This document shows positions 42,001-54,799 of a stretch of 64,000 nt of DNA, piece after piece. Below the pieces are notes generated by a model. It had not been told where the DNA came from, did not search any database, and saw only the letters and a program-made list of their open reading frames with translations. Position 1 is the first letter of the stretch, and each line of letters opens with the position of its first letter. A program made the position numbers and the translations under genes. Origin of the DNA: Tubiluchus corallicola (Eukaryota > Priapulida > Priapulimorpha > Priapulimorphida > Tubiluchidae); the NCBI GenBank assembly GCA_030141605.1, contig JAQGDQ010000120.1, positions 522,630 through 586,629 on the forward strand. The letters run 5' to 3'.

Positions 42001-45000
42001 CCCCAAGCAAGTGTGGCTGTGCATACTAGAACTTTAATCAGACCATCAGCAAAGTATTTTTCCACGATATTACGATCTTGTCTCAACATGCCAGCATGGT
42101 GGATGCTGAAGCCATCCTGGAATAGATCCCTCAGCTGCTTGTTCCTCGAGCGCATCACCTTCATATACATATTGCACACAATTACTTGTATGACACCAAA
42201 ATGCAAAAAGTATGCAAACAGACGCCAAAATACACAATCCAGCAACGTCGGCCGTGTTAAAATGATCACCCAAATTAGACTACATTAACTTCAAGGGAAA
42301 GATGATACACGGAATTTATCGAAGTGGTCGTGAAGACAACCGCTGCCCTAAAATAGAAATGAGTTCTATTTTGTACGGCGTGTACCGGCTGGCCAAAAGT
42401 GTTTCATCCAATCAGTAATCAGTATTGCAGCATTAGGTCTGACTTTTTCTGCAACTTGTATTGCGACACAATTATAAACACTGAACTAGACCACTAGAAA
42501 AACCATAAGTTTGGTCAGAGAATGGAGTGGTGAATGAATATGTCAGCCTTAGAAGAGCAAGAGTCAACTTTCAAGTTTATAGAAATGATTGAACAAGCAG
42601 CACTTGCCAGACACAAGTTTTCTATATCCAATTCTTAATTTAACTGCGATATCCATATATGGCCTTACTTCACACTGTAGTGACACAAAAATTGAGCTTA
42701 AAAAAGCAGATATTCCACTAAATAACTGATCGCAGAACAAATTTTCATCATAAAACTATATGACACAATCATATAGGAAATTTTGGGGTAATGTGAATAC
42801 CAAAGGTCATGGTCATAGCTCTGCAAACAAAGTTAAACAATGTCAAGGTTGGTCAGTGGATGAAAAATTAAACACATTCGCAATACACGCGCGATTTTCA
42901 GTGTGAAATTCACAAACATCTTCAAAATCTAGTTTTGAGTTCGAATATATATCGCGAATGATCAAAAACACTTTTTCAAGTTGTCGCTTGACATAGAAAT
43001 GATGACAGTTACATTCTATTCACCCGGTCTGTTTATTTTCTAGCACTGGCACTTATAACAGCTCTAGATTTATACCTTACGAAACTGAATAAAATGTACT
43101 TGACCTAACCTTTCTGGAAAGATGTGATCACTCCACCCAATACAGGACGTTAGCACTGCACACCAATTGTGGACACTTGTCACTGTTGAACAACTGTACA
43201 GTGCACACACTATTGTATAGGTTTGATACAATATAGTTAGTGTTTTGAATTTGAAAGGCTAACCCGTGATTGCAGTGAAGATTATTTAATAAAAAACTTT
43301 GAGTTAAAGACAGCAAGTTGCTCAATAGTTCCAAAGACTCGTGTGCAGACATGCACAAAATTCATTTCGCTAAAGGCTATTGTTTTTAAAAGCCAGAAAA
43401 AGCTGGAATCTCTACTTCTGTTTATTACCCGAGCCTGATAATTCCATCCAGGTAGTAAATAACTAGTTTATTACATACTATTTTTATTTGCACTACCGCA
43501 AATGAATGTTTACTGCTACGACAGCACTGCAAACAAGTGAAGAGGTGAATCATAGAATTGTGAATACAAAATTTAATAATTTAAAAAGGAGAGTTTACAA
43601 AATGGTTCAGCATTACTGTCTATTTTTTGTGGTTCTGTTCCCAACAGACATAATTCTACAGTTGTGAATTGTGCAATAATTCAATGTTATTAAAATGACT
43701 CATAAACCAAAGTAATCTTTTTTTTTTGTTTACAAGATAGACAAAGATATTAGCCACATTTATATTAGCCTTAAAATTGAATTCTCCAATCGATTTGGAT
43801 ACCGACTTGCACTCATTGGCACGTTTTCACAATGTTTACCTAATTTCTAATGCTTAAATTTCATAAAACCAATGAAAAATATTATGCCCACCACATTTTC
43901 ACTTAGTCACATGTATACTACTCAGGTACAAAATGTCCAAGTATGTGCGCTGCAGCTTGGCTTGTTTATATTACCGGCAATCAATGTGTACGTAATTGGC
44001 ACTGCAGCTGGGGGAGATCAATTTTCAGTTTCTGTTGCAGCCTCAAATAATAAGTGAACTAGATGTGACACTGTTTAAAACTGTCCTTATCTGAACTAAA
44101 CGTACTTGTTTTTCAGCAAGTCCAAACTTTGGATCTTGTTGGGGTGCGAATAAATGCAGCGTATTCTTTGAGGCTGCAATATCTCGTAATGTGGTTGCTG
44201 TGCGTACAGTAGCATTACGAGCATGGACAAATACCATCACCTGTAAAAAAGAATTTCTTCTAGTTAAGAAAATCATAAATTCTTAATTTCATTTTCAGCT
44301 CAGCAATTAGCGCTGCATCAATAACAAAAAATAAAAAAACGCATAATTTAGTAAATCTTGATTCAGTTTTCTCTTTCACTTTGGTTCTTTATCTAAGGTT
44401 TGTCATGTTGGCAAAAATTCTAAAACCTTAAACAGATAAACTGGTAACCTTCTAATATGGTTTTCAACAATGAACATACTCCCAAAATTCAAAGCAACTG
44501 GCAAAATAAAGTAAAAAATAATAAATGAAAAGCAGATGAAACTGAAATAAAAAATTCGTGTATGGTGAGTTCTCCATTGATTTTCGTCTCCTTAAGGCAA
44601 TTTCCAAGGACTTCAGGAAAAATGTTACCTGATGACCATCCCTCACTTGTTGAAGAACTTTTTCGTAACACACATCATCCATTTGATGCATCTGCTGAAT
44701 GGGATTTGCAGCTTTGACACCGATAAATGTCTGACCAAGAGGTACTGGTCGAAATCTGCCGTCGAAGAAAAATAAACCTTTGTAGGGATTAACACGGAGA
44801 AAAGTAGCAACGTCTGTGTAGTTTGGAAGAGTGGCCGACAACCCAACTATTCTAATCATAGTCTGGGATGACTCTACCTGTATGAATAGAAAAATAATAT
44901 TAATAGTAACTGTTTGAATCATGCAGCCTAATCTTAGAAATAAGTTCAAAATTTCACATTTTAGTAGCGTAATAAAAGCTTAATGTTTAATGCCTGACTA

Positions 45001-48000
45001 GCTGCTGACAAACTGCCAATTAGCTGAATAATGAAGCATTTAATTAATAATAGAAAAAAGCCACCTAAGCACAACAATCAAATGAAAGAGAAAAAAAACA
45101 CCACAGATTAAGCAACCAAATTGTCAACATTGTAAGAATGGTATGTATTTCTTGCAACCTGAATAAACTGTACATTTAAGTATGTGATACAACACTCCCA
45201 GTGGACAAGTAATAACATTGATACTATGGCAACATTAGACTGCAAATCAAAACAAAGTTAAACTATAGCAAGCAATAAATTTGAAAAAGTCAGTTTGATC
45301 TCCACAACATTTCAAAACAGAATCCGATATGACTGGAACAGTTACATTTCGAAATTATTTTTTTGCAAATGAAAAACATACCTGTCGCAATGTCCTAGCA
45401 ACTAAGCTTTCAAGTACAGCACCTCTATCATCATGCAATAAATGAACTTCGTCAATAATGAGCAATTTAACCAGTTGAGTGAGAAGAACGTCGCCTGTAC
45501 TCTTACGGGTAACCACATCCCACTTTTCAGGAGTAGTGACTAGCATCTTAATAAAAAAAATTCGTCAGGCATTTTTGATTCATTGCAATACAATGATAAA
45601 ATGACAACTACAAATCTTTATCTGTTTAATATTTACAATGTCAACCACTGATTTTCACGTTTAAATTTGAAAACGTCCTCATACTTTAATGACAACAGTA
45701 TTCACACTTTTATGAAGTAATACATAATGTCTACGATGAAACTAAAAAATGAGATATCTTTCCGGTAAGTATTACAAAAAGTTATAAAACAAGGTAATGA
45801 AATTAGACAATGTTTTTCCCAGAGGAAATTTAAATATTATAAAAGAACAAATTCTAGCAACATCAACACAATGTGGTAACAAGCAGCAGTATTTTTTCCA
45901 CAAGTGCATTGTATTTTTCAGTGTTAAAGAGAGTTTAGATGCTTATATATATATATATATATATAAGCAATATTTAGCCTTTTTTTAAATATTTTTATAC
46001 TAACCTGTGTCTTCATTATCTCAGTTTTAGTAAGCTGCATGTCGCCCGTCAGTTCTTTTACTTGGATTCCAAGTGGTTCTAACCGTTTTCCAAAGTTTCT
46101 TACCATTTCCGCTGCCAGTGCTTTCATGGGTGCAACATAAACAACCTAAAAATAAACGAAGAAAAATACGCTCACTTAGTAACCTTTTACAATGGAGTAA
46201 GAAAAATTTATAGTGTTAGTTATATTAATGTTATTTAACAATTAATATATTGTAAAATATATTTGTTAGCCACACCTCATTAGAGCAAAAATAACACAAT
46301 TCTTCTTATTCAACAACTGAGTACCTATAAAAAATGCATCATAATATACCATTGTGGCTGAAAATTTGTCACAAGAGTTTACTTGCGGTTGGCAAAGCTA
46401 CAAAGATCAAAATTTTCAAAGCGGTATTTTTTCGCTTAAAACTGTGCTACAGTGTCTTTGAATGTGCTTAAATGTATTTACTTTTCTTTTGTAGGCAGCT
46501 CAGTTCAAAATCGAACTAGTAGATCATTATTACTACTATGCCTGTAGATTTATAATCTTAATTCTACTTTAGTAGAAAATTTGCCAAGATATTTGACTAT
46601 AATTAGAGATATAGAAAACTTCAATGGCAGGACTTTACAGGGCTTTTGGACTACGCAGGCGGCCTTGACCAATGTCACTGATCAGATATGCTAAATAGAT
46701 AAGTTTTTGATAAAATATGTTTGTCTGAATATTGTCTTACTGAAAGAAGGAAGTTTTGGCCCAAAGGCATCCTATGTTATCAGTACTTAAGTATAATACG
46801 TTAAAAGAACTAAAAGAAATCTGCCTTGACATTCTAGTTCTCTAATATTAACAGCTCTCTTTATTTTGAAAATTGAACATAGCAGAATAAACATCACCTT
46901 TTGTTGTATAGTTCTCGAAGCCACCATATTAGTTGCAAAATATTTGCTTTGCGAGTACTTTTTCGTCATTTGTCGAATTGTGTTCAGACGCAAATTTAAC
47001 AAGAAACGGTTGTGAAAGAAAATTTGTTTTGTACTTCCTTTTTTCTGCCATCTATGTACTCTAGGTCTTACAAACACTATAACTGCAGATACACAGTCAC
47101 AGAAGTTGCAACATTTAAGGTACCTAGTTGGCTTTAATTCTCAGAAACACATGTTCACATAATTACCTTAAAGTCATCCTTTTTAATTACTCCTTGCTCT
47201 ATATGCTTCTTAATTTCATGTAAAATAGTCAACATGGCAATGTTGGTTTTTCCAGCTCCAGTGGGGGCAGATATCAGCAGATTTTCGTTACTGTAATAAG
47301 CTGTGTCGAACACTATTGACTGTATGACGTTAAGCTGCTTTACACCTTTAAAACCAATTTTTGCCACATCATCAAGATCGACAATTTTAATGTGCTTGAA
47401 GTCTGAAATAAAAGGCGCTGTTGTAGCAGCAGGAATGTTCACTTCCTCATAGTCTTTATTGTTAATGCGCTCAAATCCATCTGGAAGAACCATTTTAGTT
47501 CCACCTACAAATGCAGATGATTGCTTTGCAACTGCATAAGAGTCATACACATATGGATAAGACTCCACATATCTAGCAGTTTGTCGTTCTCGCAAAAGTG
47601 GAGCTCTTTGTGCAGCTGCTAGTTCTATCTCCCTGTAAGCACGTAGCTGCTGTGGATTAAAACTTTGCCCTTCATCATTACAGATCATTTCTACTTTCAC
47701 TAATTTCTTCTCTTCTTTTCTAGCTTGCTTTGCAATTTGCTTTTCCTTTTCTGACTGAATTGTTACTTGGCAACCGTATGCTGGTTTTGTTTGCTTTTGC
47801 TGACTGACACTACTGTCTTGTTTGATTGAGAGTACATCAGCTAATAATGTTTGCCGTCTCTCAAGTAAAACTTGGATGAGTTCTAACCTGTCAATTCCAA
47901 GAAATTCAAACAAGTCATTTTGCAGTTCGTTGTCGGTCTTAGCAGAACAAAGCAGTTCAAACAGTGATGCACATATGTCTGCAACAGGTAAACCCAAATC

Positions 48001-51000
48001 ATTGTTGTCATCATGAAAATATTTTCTGACTTGATCAGGTAGCCAAGCACTAGAATCACGATGAACAGAAGTTACAACTTTCTTCTGTTTGGTTTTCTTT
48101 TGTGTTTTTGATGTATCGTTCTGACCAGCTTCATCTTTCTTCTCATATTTAAAACTAAATGAAATCTTGGAACTAATGGTCTCATTTTTTTCTGATTTTA
48201 AAAGACCTACTTCGTCATCTATACTAAATGCAGAATGGCTCACAAATCGAATGTTCTTGCCAAATTCCTTTCCAGAATCTGATTTTGCCACTAACAAATT
48301 GTCTATTGCCAATTTCGCATTGCCTGTAAGGAAAGAGGTCAGTTTATTCACAATATGGCATGCCTTCGAGGCAGCAGTAGCAGGAAAAGGCCCAAAGGCG
48401 GTTCGCAGCTTGGCTGACTCAGTCTGAGAAACTGACTCGACGTCTTTGAAGGTTTTAAACAAAATAACTGTCGCGCATTCAATTTCGTCATGAGTTGAAT
48501 CACTCCCAACTGAAAATGCACAAAAACAAGATGTATTAAATCTGCTTTAAAACATCCAACAAAATACACACAGAAATATTTCTGATTATATGCATCACAG
48601 AAACGTAATCAGGGTTCTCACTAGAATTTTTACAGTGTAATGGCAAAAGCACTCCAGTTGAGGCTGTGTTTGCAGTCCAGGCCCCCAAGTTTGGAGAATT
48701 TTGAGCTATTCCGATAGCACCCACATTGACATCAAATTATTCAGTATATTCAGGTTAAGTTCATCAGTTTTTTATTCAGATATTACTGCATTAAAAGAAA
48801 ATCACGCAGGAATTACCAAATACTTATATTATTATAATCAACTTTATTAAGTAGAAATTGTTTGACTACAAAACATAATTATAAAAGTGTACTCAGCTAG
48901 ACTTCTTAATTAAAAATGTATTGTATATAAAATGAAAGGTTAACTCACAACTACAGCATGGTATGTCCTCACTTAGAGAAACATGAAGATTGGGATTATA
49001 ATGCAGGCAAAGTTGACATTGAACAATCAGATTTATGCGTATTTTAATGCCTTTATCTACTATAGAGCGTGAATCAAGTATTACTTTATAAATTCTACCT
49101 TTTGAAGTATTATTTTACGAAATTATTAACTACACGTATTATTATGAAATCTTTATTACGTCTAAAATAGTGTTTAAGGTCAGGCTGGCATTATACAGTA
49201 GGTGCCGCTTAACAGACTCACTTTGGGACCGACGTGTGTTGACCCAATTAACCGACTGAACCCATTAACCGATGGGTGTAGTATTACTGGTATAGAAGTA
49301 TGAGTCATCAGTTTACTATGCACTGCAAAGGTTTTTAATGAATTTTAGAAACGAAGTAATGCCTAATGTCCTTTGTTGAAAACCTATTGTTGTGACTAAA
49401 ACAGTTCTGAATCGTCTGCTCACTTACATTGCCCTGTACGATGTTTACTCTTGTAAACCACAAGAAATACCGGCTGATTACTGTACCTGCATCTTTGACT
49501 GTTAACTCATTAAGCCTGAAAGTGTGATTTGCAACGAGTGATTCAAAAGGAAACTGGTAGGCAACTGATTAAAGTGTTTAGCTTTCAGAAATTCTTTGGG
49601 TAGCAGTGGGTGAGTGGGTAATAGATTCAAAGTAAAACCACCACGCTAGCGTATTAGCGCATGATAAATGTACTTGCTTACAAACAAAACGGTACTTAAC
49701 ATGATTCTTTCTGTATAGTGCACAAAAGGGAAGTAAAGATGATATAAAAGTAGGAAAGGCTCTTTGGGCACATACAAAAGTCTTATTTTAAGTATGTGGA
49801 GGAAAAATATTGAGTCAATCATGCGGAGTTATTTGAGTCAATTACCGACAGTTCTTATGTGGTCGGTTCCAGGCATTTTTGAGTCAATAAAGCGATTGAG
49901 TCTATTAACTGTGAGTCTATTAAGCTGCGCCAACGGTATCTTTAAAAGTTTGCCTTCATCCAGTATCATTAACCACTTCACTGCCGTGAAATTTGTATTC
50001 CAGCTAGCGCATAAGAATATTTTAGTAAAATGAAAAGTTGCTACTGCTACATGCACTGCAGTGTTATAGTATGGTTGTTACTACATCACTACCACTTCTA
50101 TTGTTACTACTGGAAGTCCTGCCATCATAGCTGTTGTGAACACCCCCCCCCCCACCACCAATGCCACAGCTGCCGCTGCCGCCGCACCTCGTGTCTGCTA
50201 CTACCAGTGTCATTGTTGCTACCAACTCTCATCGATGTATTAGTAAACTTGTGAGAATGATGAAGAAAGCTGAGAAAAAATAGGAAGGGAAAGCAGAAAA
50301 GAAAGAAAAGTAGAAGCAAATAAAAGCAAAGTTTCTAATTCGCAAAATATTGTTGTGTTGCTACAAAATAAATTTTTATTATGATTTAAATTCATAAAAA
50401 TATTGTAACTGCAATTTTTTCCGAAAAGTATTAGTGTCTATGTCATTGTCGTCATCATCACCATCATCATCAGTGTCACCACCATCGTCATCAGTATCAC
50501 CACCGTTGTCAGTGTCATTTCACTCAATAGCCATTCTAGTGTGTGTTGAACAAATAAAGGCTGGCCTAATACTGTAATTTTTGCCTTGGATGTACATAAT
50601 TCATCAATCATACAATTTTGAAATAGTCATATCCAATTACATGCATGAATTGGCTTCACCTACCATCATCTGATGACTCAATCCCAAATTTTGCAATTTA
50701 GTTCCTAATTTGCTCCACACTATATCTTTTCTGGGCCATTTGAAGACAATAAAATCAACAAAAATACAGGAAAAACTATGCACCAGTGACAACGTAGCAG
50801 ACGACAGTTCAACAATAACAGCAATCTTTTTGCTGATATTGCATGTTTTTGCCCATGAATGTTTTGTAGCTTGTATATCATTTTTTTTAGACAACAGAGG
50901 ACACCACCGCTTTTTGTTTTCAAAGCTAGATTCCTCAATTGCACGTGGCGTGTGTAAGTATTATTGCTACCGGCATAGGCGTCAGTTAATTTGCATATTA

Positions 51001-51404
51001 AGCATGATGGTAGAATCTCGTCATACAGGCCAGTCGGAATAGCATTTTCGTGACGGGAAATTCTCGTCATGCAGGCAGTGAAGTGGTTAACCTGATAAGC
51101 AAATGTGTCACATTCTGCCAAACATTAATAATCTCATTAAAAAAATACATGTGTGTGTCAAATACTTACCAAATTCTCTTGAAATATGAACCAGTTCTTT
51201 AATGGTCTCTGTCAGTTTAGCAGAACTGCTACTGTCTATTTTCTGAGCGTGCAATGCAGATTTCAGTTCAGACCAAGACACTGTTTTTTTATCAAACTGT
51301 CTGGCTCGAATGATAGTTTTCTCATCATTCTCATCATACTCAACAGGGAAAGCAATATCAGAGAATGCACGAAGTGCTCCTGTGATACGTGGTAATGTAG
51401 CCAT
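28487..51404 (-). CDS. ASCC3: Activating signal cointegrator 1 complex subunit 3, two-cassette Ski2-like helicase
   Basis: ASCC3 is a 3'-5' helicase. It acts in the ASCC complex with ALKBH3 in alkylation repair, and in the ribosome-quality-control trigger complex that splits collided ribosomes. Coding exons, 5' to 3': 51404-51170, 48509-47167, 46145-46005, 45546-45382, 44877-44629, 44240-44106, 42158-41967, 41552-40779, 40346-40257, 39179-39044, 38582-38441, 37616-37505, 36635-36467, 36043-35946, 35414-34893, 34725-34462, 34260-33869, 33080-32955, 32211-31740, 30888-30737, 30068-29954, 29434-29240, 28852-28487. They total 6585 bases (2194 residues plus stop) with every phase matching and all GT-AG sites. 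The start [15 protein letters not shown] matches the ASCC3 N-terminus. Both cassettes keep Walker A, DExH and GRAGRPQ motifs. In the paralogue SNRNP200/BRR2 the second cassette is degenerate, which argues for ASCC3. A TTTGTTTCCAG acceptor ending at 51431 suggests the 5'UTR is spliced. Confidence 0.98.
33869..36635 (-). CDS. ASCC3: ASCC3 exons 13-17: helicase cassette 2
   Basis: Residues 1239 to about 1720. It contains [20 protein letters not shown] and the linker LPERHPPHT. Helicase motifs are Walker A APTGSGKT at about 1343-1350, [27 protein letters not shown] at 1447-1450, [16 protein letters not shown] (motif III with T-A instead of S-A-T, as in ASCC3), [24 protein letters not shown] and [10 protein letters not shown] at about 1679-1688. 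The Walker A and DExH residues are intact, unlike BRR2 cassette 2. Confidence 0.95.
37505..41552 (-). CDS. ASCC3: ASCC3 exons 8-12: motif VI, winged helix and first Sec63 unit
   Basis: Residues 821-1238. Exon 8 (258 codons) starts with [11 protein letters not shown] and has motif [12 protein letters not shown] at about 842-851. It continues through the winged-helix and ratchet region ([40 protein letters not shown]). Exons 9-12 carry the helix-loop-helix and the immunoglobulin-like part of the first Sec63 unit, including [18 protein letters not shown]. Confidence 0.93.
41967..46145 (-). CDS. ASCC3: ASCC3 exons 3-7: RecA domains of helicase cassette 1
   Basis: Residues 527-820. Visible motifs in order are [11 protein letters not shown] (motif Ia), [24 protein letters not shown] at 605-608 (motif II), GLSATLPN (motif III), [21 protein letters not shown] (motif IV), [12 protein letters not shown], and [13 protein letters not shown] (motif V). 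All expected catalytic positions are present, so this cassette should be an active ATPase. Confidence 0.95.
42159..44105. other. ASCC3 intron 6, 1.95 kb
   Basis: The second-largest ASCC3 intron. It has a local CG-containing stretch around 42880-42960 (ACACGCGCGATTTTCAG, TATATCGCGAATG) that may be an old repeat insertion. No exon, RNA gene or transposase frame recognised. Confidence 0.7.
45944..45965. repeat. (AT)n microsatellite in ASCC3 intron
   Basis: About eleven TA units, 40 bases from an ASCC3 exon (46005-46145) on its 3' side. Confidence 0.85.
47167..51404 (-). CDS. ASCC3: ASCC3 exons 1-2: N-terminal region and Walker A of cassette 1
   Basis: Residues 1-526. Exon 1 (78 codons) is the N-terminal arm; in human ASCC3 this part binds ASCC2. 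It is less conserved than the rest, as seen from its lack of strong motifs. Exon 2 (residues 79-526) has a charged linker rich in lysine, then [14 protein letters not shown], a segment very like human ASCC3. It then reaches the Q-motif region and Walker A APTGAGKT at about residues 493-500. Confidence 0.95.
49201..49932. mobile_element. Non-autonomous element with GGTGCCGCTTAAYAGACTCAC termini (about 732 bp)
   Basis: The left end GGTGCCGCTTAACAGACTCA and the reverse complement of the right end, GGCGCAGCTTAATAGACTCA, form imperfect terminal inverted repeats. Subterminal copies of GAGTCAATNA/TTGAGTCTATTAA recur near the right end and CCAATTAACCGACTGAACCC near the left. There is no transposase frame. 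Sequence style suggests a Tc1/mariner- or pogo-related MITE, which is inference. Confidence 0.55.
50448..50520. repeat. Imperfect CAT/CAC trinucleotide repeat
   Basis: Runs of TCATCATCACCATCATCATC followed by interrupted CACCACCATCGTCATCAG units. It is intronic with respect to ASCC3 and not translated. Confidence 0.7.
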
Positions 51405-53499
51405 TCGTGAGTCAATCACTGATCCATCGACTGGAAACAAAAAATCAACAACTGTACATTGTACAAAAATCGTGCAATACATTTATATAAAATAAATTTA
51501 ATCTTTTTACAAGCTAACTAGTATGTTTAATAGCCATACAAAACTAAAGCTCTTAATGTACATTTACTTGCATGGTAATAAATGTATGAGCATTCTGGAT
51601 ATATGACAGCAATGGCATAGCTCATAAGGGAGTAGCTGCTCCCCTGAGCACATTTTTTTCAAAATTGGAGTCTTTTCAACAACCTGCCTTATTACTTTGC
51701 TTGACCAACCATGTTTTTGAAATAAGCATGCATGCACACAACTCATTTGTCAAGGTTGACTGATTTCTTGCCACACACTGATACTGTCTGTTGTGGCATA
51801 GACAAACAGATAACTGTGTCAAGGTGCCTTCTTTATGTGCTTGCTCCTCCTAACTTTAAAACCTGGCTACGCTCCCCTACATGTATAGGTCTACATTATA
51901 AATTTAGATCATAAATTTTTATCATAACTGTACCAATGAACATGTAATTGTTCATTATAAAATTTACTACTTATTATACATTTGTATAGTAATTTGTACA
52001 CTGTAGGTACAATTGTAGCTACTTGTATACACTAATACATAATTAGTGCAACCAGCATACAAGTATAATTACAAGTAACTGAGGTACAAAATGAAAAAAG
52101 TAAAATTAGCATTACCATCATGATGTCGTTCTTAGGCCGCCGACCAATGCTACAAATGACACATTCCAGTTTACTGGTGATACAAGTTTATTTTCAATGA
52201 GACACAGTTCACTAATAACAGTATCCATAATAACATACAGTAAACAATATCCTAATAAAATTTCAGCCTGGTTCAAAGTTCGAAGTAAATAGATTATCTT
52301 TAAGTCTCAGCAAAACCAGATGGCTGAGTCTGCAAAAACTGCAAAGAAAAAATCTGCATTCTTAAATCTTCGTAAGAATGAAGTCTGCAAAAAAATCTGC
52401 AGATTTTGACTCCACTCACCTTCGCTACAAAGGAGATTCATAAGAGTACTACATTCTACAAACAAAAAGGAAAATGTACCAATGACACACTTTTCAGTTT
52501 TCAGACAGTATAATCACTCAACTTGGTCATCTCATCAATCTCAACCTATCTATATACATGTACAAAACCAATAACAACAGTTTTTCTAGGCTTTTCACTA
52601 ATTCGGTGACACTAAATGACAGAAGATACACAAGGAATAGCAAACATAATCTACCTTAATGCAGGACAGATGTAACCAGACAATTTGTCAGATTCTCAAC
52701 CCACTAGCTTGAAAGAGAATGGACAACACCATGAGATCACACCTAACTCTAACGAAGGAAAGAATTAAAAAAGAAATTCATAAACTAAATAAACCAACTT
52801 TCTTAAAATAGTCCAACATATTCTCCATACTATAATTGATAGCATAGTTGGTATTTTAACTATTTATATTATGGCAGAATTAGTGATAGTCAAAGTTATA
52901 GTTTATCTATTCACACAGATTTGCTGGAATTTAACATAATTATATATTGTAGTCAGTCAAACTTATTTTTGTCTCGCAATGTTTCCTCTTCATTGCCATC
53001 CAATCATCCTAACTATAACTGTTGGCCTATTTTTACCTCTATTCAACCTTTCAAGTTTCCGGTCAGGTCATACTTCAGGGGGGGCACTTGCAACACAACA
53101 CACTATGATACCATTCCTTCTGCAGGTACCTACTTTATAAGCCTTGTAACATTGATTTTCTTACATGTATTGTGTTATGTGGAACAAACGAATCTTAAAT
53201 CTTGAAAAAATGCCCACTGTACCACAATATTACTGTAGTAAAAAAACACTCCAGCATAAAGTCTAATTAACAATGTATCAATGTTTTCACTTGTAATAAG
53301 TTTTACAAAAAACAATAAATTTACATTATACCATCATATCACTACTACTATTTTAGTTTTACTAATCGCTACCAAAAAGTATGGTTTCCTACTTACCAGA
53401 TCTTTACTTAGAAGTTCATCTGCGAATCTCATAAATTACTGCTCAACGTTTACCAGCTGCCAAGTCATTACAAAATTATAATGCAACATTGGAACATTT

Positions 53500-54680
53500 C
53501 GTTTGCATTTCAAGCAGTGCAGAACTCTTCGCTTGCGTAAAGTAAAGGTCTCACTTAACGTCAGTTTGACTTTATTTTCACTGTTCACTACCTTAGAGTT
53601 ACTACGCCTAGTTAGGCAGGTTGATGAAACCACATAGTATAAATATCTAGGGGATTATATGCCAGAGAATGAGGAAAAAGATGTAAATATTTCTAAAAGA
53701 GAAGAAAAAGTGTGATGCATGGCGAAGGATGTTTTAAATTGGAGTGATATAAACAAAGTTGGTTGATTTGCAATGCAGATAAGGCTGTACCTCTTAGAGT
53801 CAATTAAGATACCCGGGGTGATTTACAACGCAGAAACATGGACTGGAGTAAGGAAAGTAGAAATGAGCAGGGTGGAAAAATTCAGAAGGATATGTTACAA
53901 AAGCTATTATCACAGAAGGTGTCATCTAGTTATTGGTGTACTGTATGCTAACAGAAATAGGTGTGTGGCCGATTGAACAGAGAATAAATTACAAGAGACT
54001 GATGTTTTTACATGATCTAGTAAATTCGAGTGAGTCCAGCGATGCGTGATAGATAATGGAAAGTATGTGGAGCAAAGAAATAGAAGGAGAAGAAGTTAGA
54101 AGTCTTAGTGAGAAATGCGATATAGTATTACAGTTTGGACATATAAAGACTCTTAAAAAGTCAACCTGGAAGAAACATGTAAAAGAAAACATAGGAAAAT
54201 TTATTAAAGCTACTGCACGTCACCAGATATACTCGAAAACTACGAACATGATAAACCCAAGCGTTATATAACCGAGTTAACACCGGAACAGAGAAAAAGG
54301 GTTTTAGTGATAAAGTTTAATATGCTACCACTAAAATGTAATTATAGAAATAAGTTTAAAGGAGATCTATGGTGTCCACTAGGTGGTAAAGAAAAAGATA
54401 CAACAGAGCATGTATTCAAATGTACGGTGTACCGACGAAACAACGGTACAGCGAGACAACTAGGAAGGTAAGAACTTCGTCGCATTAGAACGGGACATCG
54501 GGAATCGCCAGAGTATGATGATCTGGGGAGTATAGAATTGAGGCAAATAACACGTTATCAAAAATAAATGTGGTACCGAAGTAGGCTGATAGTGAGTATA
54601 ACAGAGATGCTGAGAAGGTGCTGCTGAGTATACAGTATGTGATAAAAACATTTACAGAAGCTGGGGAGAAATTGCAAGAA
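53500..54680 (+). mobile_element. Broken 3' end of a non-LTR retrotransposon, fragment 1
   Basis: Interrupted plus-strand frames show the end of a reverse-transcriptase polyprotein. KYLGDY at about 53638 is the usual thumb-region motif. ESIKIPGVIYNAETWTGVRK and EKFRRIC at 53790-53900 are the typical post-RT AETW block. VWPIEQRINYKRLMFLHDLV in another frame at about 53963 continues it. A zinc-ribbon-like block, DLWCPLGGKEKDTTEHVFKC, lies at 54366-54425, and an EYNRDAEKVLLSIQ tail at about 54597. Several stops and frame changes make it dead. In the zinc block the second cysteine of the expected CPLC is glycine. Confidence 0.7.
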
Positions 54681-54799
54681 TGTATGATTTAGATGTAAGT
54701 GCTGAAAGAATGCAAACCTTATTGAAGTCATAATGGAAAAAAGAAACAAAAAAGTAGTTAGAAAGTATCTAAAAGTAGAAGCTGAGAAAAAGTGATGTT

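Larger units (their letters stand above)
28853..48508. other. Remaining ASCC3 introns
   Basis: The other introns range from about 0.1 to 1.1 kb; the longer ones are 30889-31739, 32212-32954, 33081-33868, 36636-37504, 37617-38440, 39180-40256 and 46146-47166. They are A+T-rich with no recognised exon or RNA gene. Minor items are an (AT)n run at 45944-45965 and a short duplicated GCTCTARCGACACTGTTAA at 39685-39735. Confidence 0.7.
48510..51169. other. ASCC3 intron 1, 2.66 kb
   Basis: The largest ASCC3 intron. It contains a terminal-inverted-repeat element (49201-49932), a C homopolymer followed by CCGCTGCCGCCGC (about 50143-50190), and an interrupted CAT/CAC trinucleotide run (50448-50520). 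No exon recognised inside. Confidence 0.75.

Noticed and set aside
42159-44105. A possible host gene within ASCC3 intron 6
   Set aside because: Only short A+T-rich frames without splice partners or homology.
50030-50254. Cysteine/histidine-rich frame over the C-run and GCC repeats
   Set aside because: It is a translation of simple sequence in ASCC3 intron 1.
28487-51404. Identity as SNRNP200 (BRR2), the related two-cassette spliceosomal helicase
   Set aside because: The N-terminus [15 protein letters not shown], the [10 protein letters not shown] segment and intact catalytic residues in cassette 2 fit ASCC3, not BRR2.
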